Source: an uncultured Lachnospiraceae bacterium
Lineage (GTDB): Bacteria > Bacillota > Clostridia > Lachnospirales > Lachnospiraceae
Reading direction: 5' to 3'
DNA: 46,145 nt
Assembly: GCA_947626775.1 (NCBI GenBank)
Contig: CANQTL010000026.1
Coordinates: 1-46,145 of the forward strand
The notes under the pieces were generated by a model. The model saw nothing but the letters and a program-made list of their open reading frames with translations, did no database searches and was not told the origin of the DNA. Shown here in pieces: positions 24,311 to 33,409 of this stretch. Numbering within the stretch: the first letter of the stretch is position 1; the number at the start of each line of letters is the position of its first letter. Both the position numbers and the translations under genes were made by a program.

Positions 24311-25630
24311 TCACTGCTTCTTTTTCCTGGCAAGCTGTATCTTGCGCATGGATTTGATCGACTGCGTGAGCGAACGCCTGGCCGGGCACACATAACTGCA
24401 GCACCCGCACTCCACGCATTCCAGGCCGTCGTGTGCCAGAAAGGCCTCCTCGTCATAATGCTCCGCATAGTCGGCCAGCATGCTCGGCACAAGCCTGCTC
24501 GGGCAGGCCTCCACGCAGCGGCCGCAGTTGATACACGGCCCCGGCTCCATGCGTGAGACGTCATCCTGCGTCAGGCACAGCAGCGCCGACGCTGTCTTGG
24601 TCGTGGGCACATCCAGATCGAAGATGCCGAAACCCATCATCGGCCCGCCGGAGACAATCTTCACAGGCTCCTTCTTAAATCCGCCCGCCTCCTCGATCAG
24701 TTCATGGTAGTTCGTTCCGATACGCACCATAATGTTGCACGGATCGGCCACGGCGTCCCCGGTCACGGTTACGATTCTGTACATCAGCGGCCTGCCTTCG
24801 CAGACCGCGTGATAGATCGCCACCACCGTATCCACATTGTTGACGACGCATCCGGCGTCCGCCGGGAGCATGGACGAGTTGATCGCCCGGCCTGTGACCG
24901 CGTAGATGATCTGCCGCTCCGCGCCCTGCGGATACTTGGTTCGCAGCGCCTTCACACTGATGCGCGGCTCGTCCTTCGTCAGTTTCTTCAGAATCTCAAT
25001 ACAATCCGGTTTATTGTCCTCCACCGCCAGGATTCCGCGGGCGTTTCCGAAAAGCTGCAGCGACACCTTCAGGCCGCCTACCAGCTTCTCCGGCTCCTCG
25101 ATCATTCTCCTGTAATCGGATGTGAGATAAGGTTCGCACTCTGCACAGTTGACAATCACATAGTCTATCTTATCCGGCTCCTTGGGCGAGAGCTTGACAT
25201 GCGTAGGGAATCCCGCGCCGCCCATGCCGACCACGCCGGCCTCTCTGATGCGGTCGATGATCTCCTCCCGCGTCATCTCCTCCAGCGGTTTGACCGCCGG
25301 ATATTCCACTTCCTCGTACAGCCGGTCGTTCTCCACAATAATACTCATCACGCTGTCTCCCGTGACGACGCGGCGCGGTTCGATCGCCTTCACCGTTCCC
25401 GACACGGTCGCGTAGACCGGCGCCGACACGAAACCTCCGGCCTCCGCGATCTTCTGTCCCGTCAGGACATGGTCTCCCTTCTCCACGATCGGTTTCGCGG
25501 GAGCGCCGATGTGCTGGAACAGCGGATAGACCAGATCGCCCTTAGGCAACACCGACCGAATCGGCTTATCCTTGGACAGATCCTTGCCGTCATAGGGGTG
25601 AATACCGCCGTGAAACGTTAATTTCGCCAT
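24311..25630 (-). CDS. rnfC: Rnf complex subunit C, NADH/FMN-binding
   Basis: Peripheral subunit of about 439 residues that contacts NAD(H) on the cytoplasmic side. It shows the N-terminal barrel-sandwich segment (HIGAPAKPIVEKGDHVLTGQ), the nucleotide-binding GMGGAGFPTHVKL and two ferredoxin motifs, CINCGRCVEACP and CVECGCCSYVCP. First gene of the rnf run. I start at ATG 25630 (MAKLTFHGG) with AGAGGGA upstream rather than at the upstream GTG-type start. The 150-base divergent gap before the exonuclease gene holds its presumed promoter. Confidence 0.95.
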   Translation of the reverse strand: MAKLTFHGGIHPYDGKDLSKDKPIRSVLPKGDLVYPLFQHIGAPAKPIVEKGDHVLTGQKIAEAGGFVSAPVYATVSGTVKAIEPRRVVTGDSVMSIIVENDRLYEEVEYPAVKPLEEMTREEIIDRIREAGVVGMGGAGFPTHVKLSPKEPDKIDYVIVNCAECEPYLTSDYRRMIEEPEKLVGGLKVSLQLFGNARGILAVEDNKPDCIEILKKLTKDEPRISVKALRTKYPQGAERQIIYAVTGRAINSSMLPADAGCVVNNVDTVVAIYHAVCEGRPLMYRIVTVTGDAVADPCNIMVRIGTNYHELIEEAGGFKKEPVKIVSGGPMMGFGIFDLDVPTTKTASALLCLTQDDVSRMEPGPCINCGRCVEACPSRLVPSMLADYAEHYDEEAFLAHDGLECVECGCCSYVCPARRSLTQSIKSMRKIQLARKKKQ

Positions 25631-25701
25631 TGTCAGTCCCTCTTTCCGGGCGCGGCCACACTGCCGGCGCACCAAATATGTCCTACTTTATCAATATACT
25701 A

Positions 25702-25716
25702 TTTTTCGACGAAAAA
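25702..25716. promoter_or_regulatory. Palindrome between rnfC and the divergent exonuclease gene
   Basis: TTTTTCG-A-CGAAAAA, a perfect 7-bp inverted repeat in an AT-rich divergent promoter region. It does not match the Rex operator pattern. Possible operator, regulator unknown; I could not place convincing -35/-10 pairs here. Confidence 0.3.
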
Positions 25717-25779
25717 AACTACTGCAATTTCAAAAAATATGTTAGTATATAGCTAAGTTATTTCCCGGGAGATGATATT

Positions 25780-26883
25780 ATGCGGACGATCAATCAGACA
25801 CTGGAACATTTTGAGACGGCATACCCCCTGGAGCGCATCGCGTCTCCCGACAGGCTGCTTTTTATCGACATTGAGACCACCGGCTTTACCGCGAAGAATT
25901 CCTCGCTGTATCTGATCGGCGCGGCCTACTTTGCGGGCGGTCTGTGGCACATCAGACAGTGGTTCGCGGACAGCGACGGCGACGAAGCCGCGCTGCTCAA
26001 GGATTTCTTCTCCTTTGCGGCGGACTATACCCATCTGATCCACTTTAACGGCAATCACTTCGATCTGCCCTACCTTCTCCAGAAATGTGAGATGCTGCAT
26101 CTGCCGTACAATTTCGACAATTTCGAGGGTATCGATCTGTACAAGCGCATCTCGCCCTACAAGTTTTTCCTTCACGTGCCCAACTGCAAGCAGAAGACGC
26201 TGGAAGAACTTTTAGGCGTCGACAGGGAAGATCTCTATGGCGGCGGCGACCTGATCGGTCTGTATCACGCCTATGTCAGACAGCCCGACGAGGAGGCGCT
26301 CCGCCTTCTTCTGCTCCACAACAGCGACGACATGAAGGGCATGCTGCAGATCCTTCCGCTCCTCGCCTTTCACGATCTTTTCAACTGTCCTCTCACGGCC
26401 AGAAAGGTGCAGGCCAACGCCTTCGTCGATTATCACGGGCATGACCGGCAGGAGCTTCTGATGAAACTGGAACTGCCGACGACCCTGCCGCTCGCCGTCT
26501 CAAACCTCTCCAACGGCTGCTATTTCAGCGGCGAAGGCCGGGACGGCATTCTGAAAGTCCCCCTCTACGAGGAGGAGATGAAATATTTCTACTCAAACTA
26601 CAAAGACTATTATTATCTGCCCCAGGAAGATACCGCTCTCCACAAATCTGTCGCCGTCTTCGTGGACAGAGACCACCGCGTACAGGCGACGGCCTCCACC
26701 TGTTATACGCGCAAATATGCCGCTTATCTGCCCCAGTGGGATATCTTTCAGGAACCCTTCTTCAAGCGGAATTACAGGGACAAAGCGCTGTTCTTCGAGC
26801 TGACCGACGAGATGAAAAAGGACCGCGCGTTCTTCTCCCGCTATGCGCAGTATCTGCTCGGCAGAATGGCGAAGACTTACTGA
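25780..26883 (+). CDS. YprB-like RNase H-fold 3'-5' exonuclease
   Basis: 367-residue protein. The N-terminal 200 residues are a DEDD-type exonuclease domain (RNase_H_2/YprB family): FIDIETTGF (near 28-36) supplies the first acidic pair, HFNGNHFDLPYL (near 88) the third, and HNSDDMKGM (near 187) the last Asp. The C-terminal 170 residues are not recognised. GGGAG lies eight bases before the ATG. It is the only plus-strand gene between apbE and the right-end small ORF. Substrate is unknown. Confidence 0.85.
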   Translation: MRTINQTLEHFETAYPLERIASPDRLLFIDIETTGFTAKNSSLYLIGAAYFAGGLWHIRQWFADSDGDEAALLKDFFSFAADYTHLIHFNGNHFDLPYLLQKCEMLHLPYNFDNFEGIDLYKRISPYKFFLHVPNCKQKTLEELLGVDREDLYGGGDLIGLYHAYVRQPDEEALRLLLLHNSDDMKGMLQILPLLAFHDLFNCPLTARKVQANAFVDYHGHDRQELLMKLELPTTLPLAVSNLSNGCYFSGEGRDGILKVPLYEEEMKYFYSNYKDYYYLPQEDTALHKSVAVFVDRDHRVQATASTCYTRKYAAYLPQWDIFQEPFFKRNYRDKALFFELTDEMKKDRAFFSRYAQYLLGRMAKTY

Positions 26884-26898
26884 CACGCCGGGCGCACT

Positions 26899-26930
26899 AA
26901 AAAAAGAGTTCCTGAGATAATCAGAAACTC
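26899..26930 (-). terminator. Terminator after cheR
   Basis: Minus-strand stem GAGTTTCTGA / TCAGGAACTC (10 bp with one G-T pair, 5-base loop) followed by seven T residues. It ends the minus-strand run from tetR to cheR. Confidence 0.85.
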
Positions 26931-26970
26931 CTTCAGACGCAAACCAGCTTAAAAATATGAAGTTATTCTG

Positions 26971-26990
26971 CCCCAAAGGGGATCTTTTTT
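26971..26990 (+). terminator. Weak terminator-like hairpin after the YprB-like gene
   Basis: CCCC-AAA-GGGG followed by ATC and six T residues on the plus strand. The stem has only 4 bp, so this is tentative; it would end the exonuclease transcript. Confidence 0.35.
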
Positions 26991-26993
26991 CTC

Positions 26994-27773
26994 TTACAGC
27001 GGCCTCTGATAGAAGAAAGAATTCTTTCTGTCGAAACCGATTTCCTTGTGGTTGATGATCTGCTCCGTGCTGCCGATAAACAGATAACCGCCGGGTTTCA
27101 GGCTCTTCTGGAACTTGCGGAAGACTTCGTCTTTCGCCTCCTCCGTAAAGTAAATAAGAACGTTGCGGCAGACGATCAGATGATAATCTGTCGGATAGGT
27201 ATCTTTCAGAAGATTGTGTTCCTTGAAATCCACCCTCGCCTTCACTTCCTCCGAAATCTGATAGGAGGGGCCGATCTTGGTAAAGAATTTCTTCTTCAGA
27301 TCTTCGGGAACGCCCGCGACGCTCTTCTCCGCGTACAGTCCCGCTTTCGCTTTCGCGATCACCTGTTTATCCAGATCCGTCGCATAGATCTTGATCTGAT
27401 TGAGCGGCAGATGCCTGGACAGCGCCATAACAAGGGAATACGGCTCGTCGCCCGTAGAACAGGCCGCGCTCCATATCTTCAGATTCTTGCCGTAACGCTT
27501 GATCAGATCAGGAAAGATATCCTGATCGAGAAGTTTCCACTGATCCGGATTGCGGTAAAACTCGGAAACATTGATCGTAAGGTAATTGACAAACTCGTCA
27601 AACATGTTGTGATCCGCCTTGAGGGCCGCCACATACTTGTCGTAACCGACTACCTTATTCTTGGCGATCAGCGTATCGATCCGGCGTTTCATCTGCTTTT
27701 CTTTATAAGCGTTCAGGTCAATCTTCGTCAGATCATAGACCGCTTTTTTAAAATACTCGTAGTCGTACGCCAT
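26994..27773 (-). CDS. cheR: CheR-type chemoreceptor glutamate methyltransferase
   Basis: About 259 residues: an all-helical CheR N domain (1-70) and a SAM-dependent methyltransferase domain with KIWSAACSTGDEPYSLVMAL (motif I region, near 99-118), IKIYATDLD and CRNVLIYF. It would methylate receptor glutamates, but no receptor, CheA, CheW, CheB or flagellar gene is in the window. It lies 53 bases after the S1-like gene. A GTG at 27782 is an alternative start; ATG 27773 has GGTGAAG at better spacing. Confidence 0.92.
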   Translation of the reverse strand: MAYDYEYFKKAVYDLTKIDLNAYKEKQMKRRIDTLIAKNKVVGYDKYVAALKADHNMFDEFVNYLTINVSEFYRNPDQWKLLDQDIFPDLIKRYGKNLKIWSAACSTGDEPYSLVMALSRHLPLNQIKIYATDLDKQVIAKAKAGLYAEKSVAGVPEDLKKKFFTKIGPSYQISEEVKARVDFKEHNLLKDTYPTDYHLIVCRNVLIYFTEEAKDEVFRKFQKSLKPGGYLFIGSTEQIINHKEIGFDRKNSFFYQRPL

Positions 27774-27835
27774 ACTCTTCACCGTCCGTTATTTTCTTAT
27801 TTTCCCGCTTTGCCAAGCCGTTCGTATCTCCCGCT

Positions 27836-28972
27836 CTACTCCTCATTTTCACCGGAGATCACGGCGTCGATATCCACGGAGACGACATCCTCGTCTTCCT
27901 CCTTCGCCTCCGACGGTTCGGGAGCGAGCAGCGCCTTGATGCTCAGGCTGATCTTTTTGTCCGCCTCGTTGAAGTCCACCACCTTGGCCGTCACTTCCTC
28001 GCCCGTCTTCAGTACGTCCGAGGGCTTGTCGATATGCTCCTTGGAGATCTGCGACACATGCAGCAGGGCGTCGATGCCGGGTTCCAGCTCGATGAACGCG
28101 CCGAAATCGGTCATGCGAGCGACTCTTCCGGTCACAACATTGCCGATCGCATATTTGCCCGCAGCGTCTCTCCACGGGTTTTCATCCTCAAATTTCAGGC
28201 TGAGCGCTATCTTCTCGCCGGAAATCTCCTTGATCAGGACCTTTACGACGTCGCCCACCTTGAATACCTTCTTGGGATTCTCCACTCTGCCCCAGGACAT
28301 CTCGGAGATGTGGAGCAGGCCATCGCAGCCGCCCAGATCGATAAAAGCGCCGAAGTCCGTCACGTTCTTGACCGTACCCTCGACCGTATCGCCCGCTTTG
28401 ATCGTCTCGAAGAGCTTCTTCTGCATCTCGGCCTTCTTTTCCAGCAGAAGCTGCTTTCTGTCGCCGATGTATCTTCTTCTCTTGGGATTGTATTCGCTGA
28501 TTACGAACTCGATCTCCTGATCGGCATATTTCGTCAGATCTTTCTCATAGGTATCCGACACGAGACTGGCCGGGATAAAGATTCTGACCTCGTCCACCAC
28601 CACGCTCAGGCCTCCGTCGAGCACCTGTACGACCTTCGCCTTGAGAACCTCTCTGTTATTATATGCCTCTTCGATCCGTTTATTGCCTCTGTCCGCTGCA
28701 AGGCGCTTGTAGGTCAGAAGGACCTGTCCCTCGCCGTCGTTCACCTTGAGCACCTTGACTTCCATCGTGTCGCCGACTTTCGCCACGTTCGTCAGATCCA
28801 CGTTCGGCTCGTTCGTGTATTCGTTTCTGGTAAGAATTCCGTCTGATTTATACCCTATATTCAGAATGATCTCCTCAGGCTTTACGTCGATAACGGTTCC
28901 TTCCACGACCTCCCCTGCATGAATCGTTTTAAATGACTCTTCCAACATTTGTTCAAAAGTTAATTCTGACAT
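27836..28972 (-). CDS. rpsA: Ribosomal protein S1-like RNA-binding protein, four S1 domains
   Basis: 378 residues with four OB-fold S1 repeats (about 17-90, 105-170, 191-260, 277-346); the last two are the most typical (GTVKNVTDFGAFIDLGGCDG and GRVARMTDFGAFIELEPGID). The C terminus is acidic. This is the short Gram-positive form, not the six-repeat S1. Its first 20 bases overlap the end of ispH, and its GGAGG lies inside ispH, so translation is coupled. In some Clostridia the two are fused into one protein. Confidence 0.94.
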   Translation of the reverse strand: MSELTFEQMLEESFKTIHAGEVVEGTVIDVKPEEIILNIGYKSDGILTRNEYTNEPNVDLTNVAKVGDTMEVKVLKVNDGEGQVLLTYKRLAADRGNKRIEEAYNNREVLKAKVVQVLDGGLSVVVDEVRIFIPASLVSDTYEKDLTKYADQEIEFVISEYNPKRRRYIGDRKQLLLEKKAEMQKKLFETIKAGDTVEGTVKNVTDFGAFIDLGGCDGLLHISEMSWGRVENPKKVFKVGDVVKVLIKEISGEKIALSLKFEDENPWRDAAGKYAIGNVVTGRVARMTDFGAFIELEPGIDALLHVSQISKEHIDKPSDVLKTGEEVTAKVVDFNEADKKISLSIKALLAPEPSEAKEEDEDVVSVDIDAVISGENEE

Positions 28973-29801
28973 AATTTTGAACCTCCTCGATTATATTGTT
29001 TGGGGTCGAAGCCCCTGCTGTAATACCCACTCGTCGGACAGATTTAGGTAAAGCCAAATGCAGGTCGTCAAGCGTCTGTATAAAGTACGTATTTGCACAT
29101 TCCTGCATGCATATCTCATATAGCTTCCGTGTATTAGAACTATGTTTGCCACCTATAACTATCATCACATCGACCCTGGACGCGATCTCTCCCGCCTCGG
29201 TCTGACGCTCCTGCGTAGCGTTACATATAGTATTCACAACACTAACATTGTAACCTTTTTCCATAATAATTTCAACCATATCTTGAAATTTATTGTAGTT
29301 AAATGTCGTCTGCGACACAATGCAGAGCTCCTCGCCGTCTTGACAGGTAAATTCCCGCGCCTCCTCAGGCGTCCCGAGCACCGTCGCTTTTCCCTCCGTC
29401 CAGCCCACGATTCCTTCCACTTCAGGGTGTCCGGCATTGCCGATAATCACGATTCGTCTGCCGGCGGCGCTCTCCCGGCTCACAATATTGTGAATGCGCT
29501 TCACAAAAGGGCACGTGGCGTCCACGCACGTAATGCCCTCTCTGTCCGTCATCTCGATGATGCTTCTGGGAACGCCGTGAGCGCGTATCATGACGACGCC
29601 TTCCTCGATCTGCGCAAGCTGCTCGGGAGTGTCAATCACCTGTACGCCCCGCCGCTCCAGATCCCTCACAACTTCCTCGTTGTGCACGATCGGCCCGTAG
29701 GTATAGAGTTTCCGTCCGGTCTCTGCCTGCTCGTACACCTGTTCCACCGCCCGCCTCACGCCGAAGCAGAAGCCTGCGTGTTCTGCCAGAATCACTTCCA
29801 T
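28953..29801 (-). CDS. ispH: 4-hydroxy-3-methylbut-2-enyl diphosphate reductase
   Basis: Last enzyme of the MEP isoprenoid pathway, making IPP and DMAPP; 282 residues. The three [4Fe-4S] cysteines are in place: HAGFCFG (Cys 12), DATCPFV (Cys 97) and NTICNATQERQ (Cys 193), with conserved IRAHG. It sits between cmk (38-base gap) and the S1-like gene (20-base overlap), a usual clostridial order. Confidence 0.96.
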   Translation of the reverse strand: MEVILAEHAGFCFGVRRAVEQVYEQAETGRKLYTYGPIVHNEEVVRDLERRGVQVIDTPEQLAQIEEGVVMIRAHGVPRSIIEMTDREGITCVDATCPFVKRIHNIVSRESAAGRRIVIIGNAGHPEVEGIVGWTEGKATVLGTPEEAREFTCQDGEELCIVSQTTFNYNKFQDMVEIIMEKGYNVSVVNTICNATQERQTEAGEIASRVDVMIVIGGKHSSNTRKLYEICMQECANTYFIQTLDDLHLALPKSVRRVGITAGASTPNNIIEEVQNYVRINF

Positions 29802-29839
29802 GCTGTATCAGACCCTTCCGTCTCTCCTGTTCTCCCGGC

Positions 29840-30502
29840 TCACACCGGCTGCAGCAGCGCGACGACCGCCTCCGCCACTTCGTCGATGCTCATGTGGGAG
29901 GAATCGATCAGGACCGCGTCCTCCGCCTGTGTGAGGGGAGAGATTTCCCGCGTCATGTCCTGCCTGTCGCGCTCTATGATATCCTTCTCTATCGTATCCA
30001 GATCGCAGGGCTCGCCTTTTGCCTGCAGTTCCTGAAACCGCCGCTCGGCCCGCACCCTGCTGTCAGCGGTCAGATACACCTTGACCTGGGCGTTCGGCAG
30101 CACGCAGGTGCCGATATCCCGCCCGTCCATGACCACATCATTGTTCGCCGCGAGCTTCTGCTGCAGCTCCACCAGCTTCTTGCGCACATCGGGGTTGGGG
30201 CTGCTGGCGGACGCCATGTTCCCCACTTCCTCCGTCCTGATATAACTGTTGACGTTCTCACCGTTCAGATAGACGATCTGCTCGCCGTTCTCGTAACCGA
30301 TGGAGATGTCCGCCTCCCTGCACTTTGCGCTGATCTTCTCCGTCTCGGAAGGCTGTACCTTCTCTCTGATGAGATACAGCGCCATGGCGCGGTACATCGC
30401 CCCCGTATCCACATAAATATAGCCCAGCTTCTTTGCAATTTTCTTGGCTATAGTGCTCTTGCCGGCGCCCGCCGGCCCGTCGATCGCAATATTATAACTC
30501 AT
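29840..30502 (-). CDS. cmk: Cytidylate kinase
   Basis: Phosphorylates CMP/dCMP to the diphosphates; 220 residues, the standard length. P-loop GPAGAGKSTIAKK at 9-21, and DGRDIGT in the CMP-binding region. AAAGGGAG precedes the ATG. It is 28 bases after the HI0933-family gene in the same direction. Confidence 0.97.
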   Translation of the reverse strand: MSYNIAIDGPAGAGKSTIAKKIAKKLGYIYVDTGAMYRAMALYLIREKVQPSETEKISAKCREADISIGYENGEQIVYLNGENVNSYIRTEEVGNMASASSPNPDVRKKLVELQQKLAANNDVVMDGRDIGTCVLPNAQVKVYLTADSRVRAERRFQELQAKGEPCDLDTIEKDIIERDRQDMTREISPLTQAEDAVLIDSSHMSIDEVAEAVVALLQPV

Positions 30503-30530
30503 GATTTTTTCTCCCTTTCTTCTGCGTCTT

Positions 30531-31838
30531 TTATCCCCGCCGGCCCGCGCTCTCGCCCGCCAGATGACCCGTAGACCATGCGATCTGCAGATTGAAACCG
30601 CCCGTCAGGGCGTCCAGATCCAGAAGCTCTCCCGCGAAATAAAGCCCGCGGACAAGTCTGGATTCCATCGTGGAGGGATCGACCTCTCGGACGGACACGC
30701 CGCCCTGCGTGACGATCGCTTCCGCAAATCCCCTGACTCCGGACACGGACAGGCGCAGATGCTTCGTCAGTCCGGCCAGACGCTTCCGCTCCTTACTCGT
30801 GACGTCGTGCACTTTCCTGTCAGGGGCGATGCCCGCCAATCCGATCATCACCGGGATCAGCCTGGCGGGATACAGCCCGCCCAGCGCGTTCTGAAAATTC
30901 TTATTCATATTTTTCTCAAAATCCCTCAGGATCCTTCTGTCGAGCTGTTCTTCCGTCAGCGCCGGCTTCAGATCGATCTCGCAGAAAGTCTCTTTCTCTT
31001 TCCGGCAGCGCCCGTAATACGCGGAAGCGCTCAGAACCAGAGGCCCGCTGACGCCGAAATGTGTAAACAGCATCTCGCCGAAGCCCTGATAGATTTTTTT
31101 CTCTCCGTCAAACAGCGTCAGACCGACGTTTTTCAGCGACAGCCCCTGCAGCGAAGCGCACCACTTGTCCGACGTCTCAAAGGGAACCAGCGACGGGACG
31201 CAGTCTTTCACGCTGTGTCCGAGATCCCTGGCCATCCTGTGGCCATCCCCGGAAGAACCCGTCGTCGGATAGGAGAGCCCGCCCGTGGCGAGGATTACCG
31301 CGTCCGCCCGCTCCTCGCTGCCATCCTCCAGACGCACGCCCGCAATCTGCATATGCTGCAATGCGCTTTCTCTCTTCGCCCTGCCGCTTTCCTGCCGGTC
31401 AGGCTGTGCCTCCGGCTGACGTTCGCGCGTCAGAATACTCTCCACCCGCGCATGAAGCCTGACCTCCACCCGCGATCTGTCCAGTATGCGCCGCAGCGCC
31501 GCCGTCACATCGGAGGCGTGATCAGATACCGGGAAAACACGCTCCCCGCGCTCGACTTTAAGCCTGCAGCCCGCGCGCTCCAGCAGTTCCATCACGCTCC
31601 TGTTGTCAAAGCCGTAGTAGGCGCTGTACAGGAATCTGGGATTTGACACCACGCTCTCGAAGAACCCGTCGGCCTCGCAGGCATTGGTGACGTTGCACCG
31701 GCCTTTCCCTGTGATATACAGCTTTTTCCCCAATTTTTCATTCTGTTCCAAAAGCGTCACGCTGTGCCCGCACTCCGCGGCCCCATAAGCCGCCATCATG
31801 CCCGCAGCGCCGCCGCCCACCACGATCACGCGCCCCAT
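30531..31838 (-). CDS. HI0933/YhiN-family FAD-dependent oxidoreductase
   Basis: 435-residue flavoprotein. The dinucleotide fold VVGGGAAGMMAAYGA is at 5-19, followed by LLEQNEKLGKKL and TGKGRCNVTN, which are hallmarks of this family, and by ILATGGLSYPTTGSSGDG. A C-terminal GGFNLQIAWSTGHLAG closes the FAD site. The biochemical role is unsettled; databases often call it aminoacetone oxidase or BaiN-like. It starts eight bases after the rpiR-type gene. Confidence 0.9.
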   Translation of the reverse strand: MGRVIVVGGGAAGMMAAYGAAECGHSVTLLEQNEKLGKKLYITGKGRCNVTNACEADGFFESVVSNPRFLYSAYYGFDNRSVMELLERAGCRLKVERGERVFPVSDHASDVTAALRRILDRSRVEVRLHARVESILTRERQPEAQPDRQESGRAKRESALQHMQIAGVRLEDGSEERADAVILATGGLSYPTTGSSGDGHRMARDLGHSVKDCVPSLVPFETSDKWCASLQGLSLKNVGLTLFDGEKKIYQGFGEMLFTHFGVSGPLVLSASAYYGRCRKEKETFCEIDLKPALTEEQLDRRILRDFEKNMNKNFQNALGGLYPARLIPVMIGLAGIAPDRKVHDVTSKERKRLAGLTKHLRLSVSGVRGFAEAIVTQGGVSVREVDPSTMESRLVRGLYFAGELLDLDALTGGFNLQIAWSTGHLAGESAGRRG

Positions 31839-31845
31839 CTGTGCG

Positions 31846-32775
31846 TCACTCTTCTTTCCTGCGCAGGGGATAATTCAGCATCGGTTCCTCGTCGATAAAA
31901 TTGATCTCGTCGTTCAGATAAACCTGATAGTTGTTCCAGGCCTCCTCCAGATCCTTCAGACTCTTCTTCACCTCTTCCGGGCGCTTCAGGCAGATCGCCA
32001 CCACAAGGGCGTTGATCACGCTGAGAGGAGCCACCAGGGAATCCACGATCGAGACCATATCGCTCCTGGCCAGCAGATTGCAGGAGGAATAGAGATTCAT
32101 CGGCGAGTGAACGGAATCCGTGATGGTGATTACCTTGGCGTTTCTGTCGTTGGCGAACTCCATCGCCTTGAGCGTGCGCATGGAATAGCGCGGGAAGCTG
32201 ATGCCGATCATGGCGTCCTGCTCGTCGATGCGGAGCATCTGTTCAAAAGTCTCCGACATGCTCGTCGTCTTTAAGAGCACCACATTGCCCCGCACCATAT
32301 TCAGATAGAAATGCAGAAAATCCGCCAGAGGCTCGCAGCTTCTGACGCCCATAATGTAGATCGTCCTGGCCTCCAGGATAATATCCACCGCCGTCTCAAA
32401 GGCCACCGGATCGAGATTATGTATCGTGTCCTGCAGCTTCTCGATATCCGCCTCAAGCACCGATGTCAGGATCTCGGACTGCGTGCTCTTGCCGTACTTC
32501 GCCCCGATCTTCTGCACGGAGTTGATCTTGTTCTGCACCCAGTCTTCGAGATCCCGCTGAAATTCCGGATAACCGTTGTAGCCGATAAAAGCCGCATAGC
32601 GGACGACGGTGGACTCGCTGACCCCCACCGTCTCCCCGAGCCTGGCTGCGGTCATAAAAACCGCCTGGTCGTAGTGGTCATAGATAAACGCGGAGATCGC
32701 CTTCTGTCCCTTGCTCATCCTGCTGTAATTTTCGTTGATCCTTGTGATAACGTCATAACGATTCTGTATAACCAT
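31846..32775 (-). CDS. MurR/RpiR-family transcriptional regulator
   Basis: 309 residues: an N-terminal helix-turn-helix domain (1-80, with TAARLGETVGVSESTVVRYA) and a C-terminal SIS sugar-phosphate binding domain (about 125-260, IYIMGVRSCEPLADF and GISFPRYSMRTLKAMEFA). Members sense phosphosugars, but no sugar genes lie nearby, so its target is probably elsewhere. Located 27 bases downstream of the tetR-type gene. Confidence 0.93.
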   Translation of the reverse strand: MVIQNRYDVITRINENYSRMSKGQKAISAFIYDHYDQAVFMTAARLGETVGVSESTVVRYAAFIGYNGYPEFQRDLEDWVQNKINSVQKIGAKYGKSTQSEILTSVLEADIEKLQDTIHNLDPVAFETAVDIILEARTIYIMGVRSCEPLADFLHFYLNMVRGNVVLLKTTSMSETFEQMLRIDEQDAMIGISFPRYSMRTLKAMEFANDRNAKVITITDSVHSPMNLYSSCNLLARSDMVSIVDSLVAPLSVINALVVAICLKRPEEVKKSLKDLEEAWNNYQVYLNDEINFIDEEPMLNYPLRRKEE

Positions 32776-32802
32776 CTTCTACCGCCAATATGCCCTTCCG
32801 CT

Positions 32803-33354
32803 TTATAGATTCAAAAATGCCTGGTAGGATTCCTCCAACAGCTTGATCGTGTCTTCCTCCTGAAGGTCGTAATCCCCGGTCAGCGACATGCAGGCCGACC
32901 CGTGAATGAAGATCCACATCCGCATAAACATGCCGCTCGGATCCTTGCATCCATAGAATTTGGCGTTGTTGATCTCCTTCACCACCCAGCCGTTTTTGCC
33001 GTTTAAGAGATCGTACAGGCTCTTGCCATGACGGTTCTGCGCCATAAAGAGAAGCTCAAAGATCTGCCGCTCCTCCTGCGCAAAACGGATGTACGCAAGG
33101 CCGAGATTGACGAAGGGCGTCTCGCTCTTCTTAGGGAAGTTCGAGTAATAATCATTGAAAAAGGCAATCGCCTTCTCAAACAATTCCACGCCCAGCTCCT
33201 CCATGTTCTTGTAGACGCGGAAGATCGGCTGTGTGGAGCAGCCTGCCTTCGCCGCCAGCGTTCTGGCGCTCACCTGTGCAACTCCGTTCTCTCTCGTGAT
33301 CTGAAACGCCGCGTTCAGTATCTCGTCTTTTGTGATCGTCTCTTTCCTAGCCAT
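32803..33354 (-). CDS. TetR/AcrR-family transcriptional regulator
   Basis: 183 residues: N-terminal HTH (ILNAAFQITRENGVAQVSAR through AGCSTQPIFRVYKNMEEL, 12-55) and a helical C-terminal ligand domain. Ligand unknown. It has a near-consensus promoter with a perfect palindrome at the transcription start, so it probably represses itself and perhaps the genes behind it (rpiR-type, flavoprotein, cmk, ispH, S1, cheR). Confidence 0.92.
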   Translation of the reverse strand: MARKETITKDEILNAAFQITRENGVAQVSARTLAAKAGCSTQPIFRVYKNMEELGVELFEKAIAFFNDYYSNFPKKSETPFVNLGLAYIRFAQEERQIFELLFMAQNRHGKSLYDLLNGKNGWVVKEINNAKFYGCKDPSGMFMRMWIFIHGSACMSLTGDYDLQEEDTIKLLEESYQAFLNL

Positions 33355-33397
33355 AAGATATAACCTCTCTTGTACAACAATTCCGTTATCATTTTGG

Positions 33398-33409
33398 TAA
33401 CATATGTTA
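33398..33409. promoter_or_regulatory. Putative operator of the TetR-family gene
   Basis: TAACATATGTTA is a perfect 12-bp palindrome touching the -10 element on its downstream side. A related GGTAACATA/TATGTAACC pair spans the -10 as a wider inverted repeat (33396-33430). Confidence 0.55.

Noticed and set aside
25702..25716. Rex redox operator before rnfC
   Set aside because: The palindrome does not match the TTGTTAA-N4-TTAACAA pattern expected for Rex.
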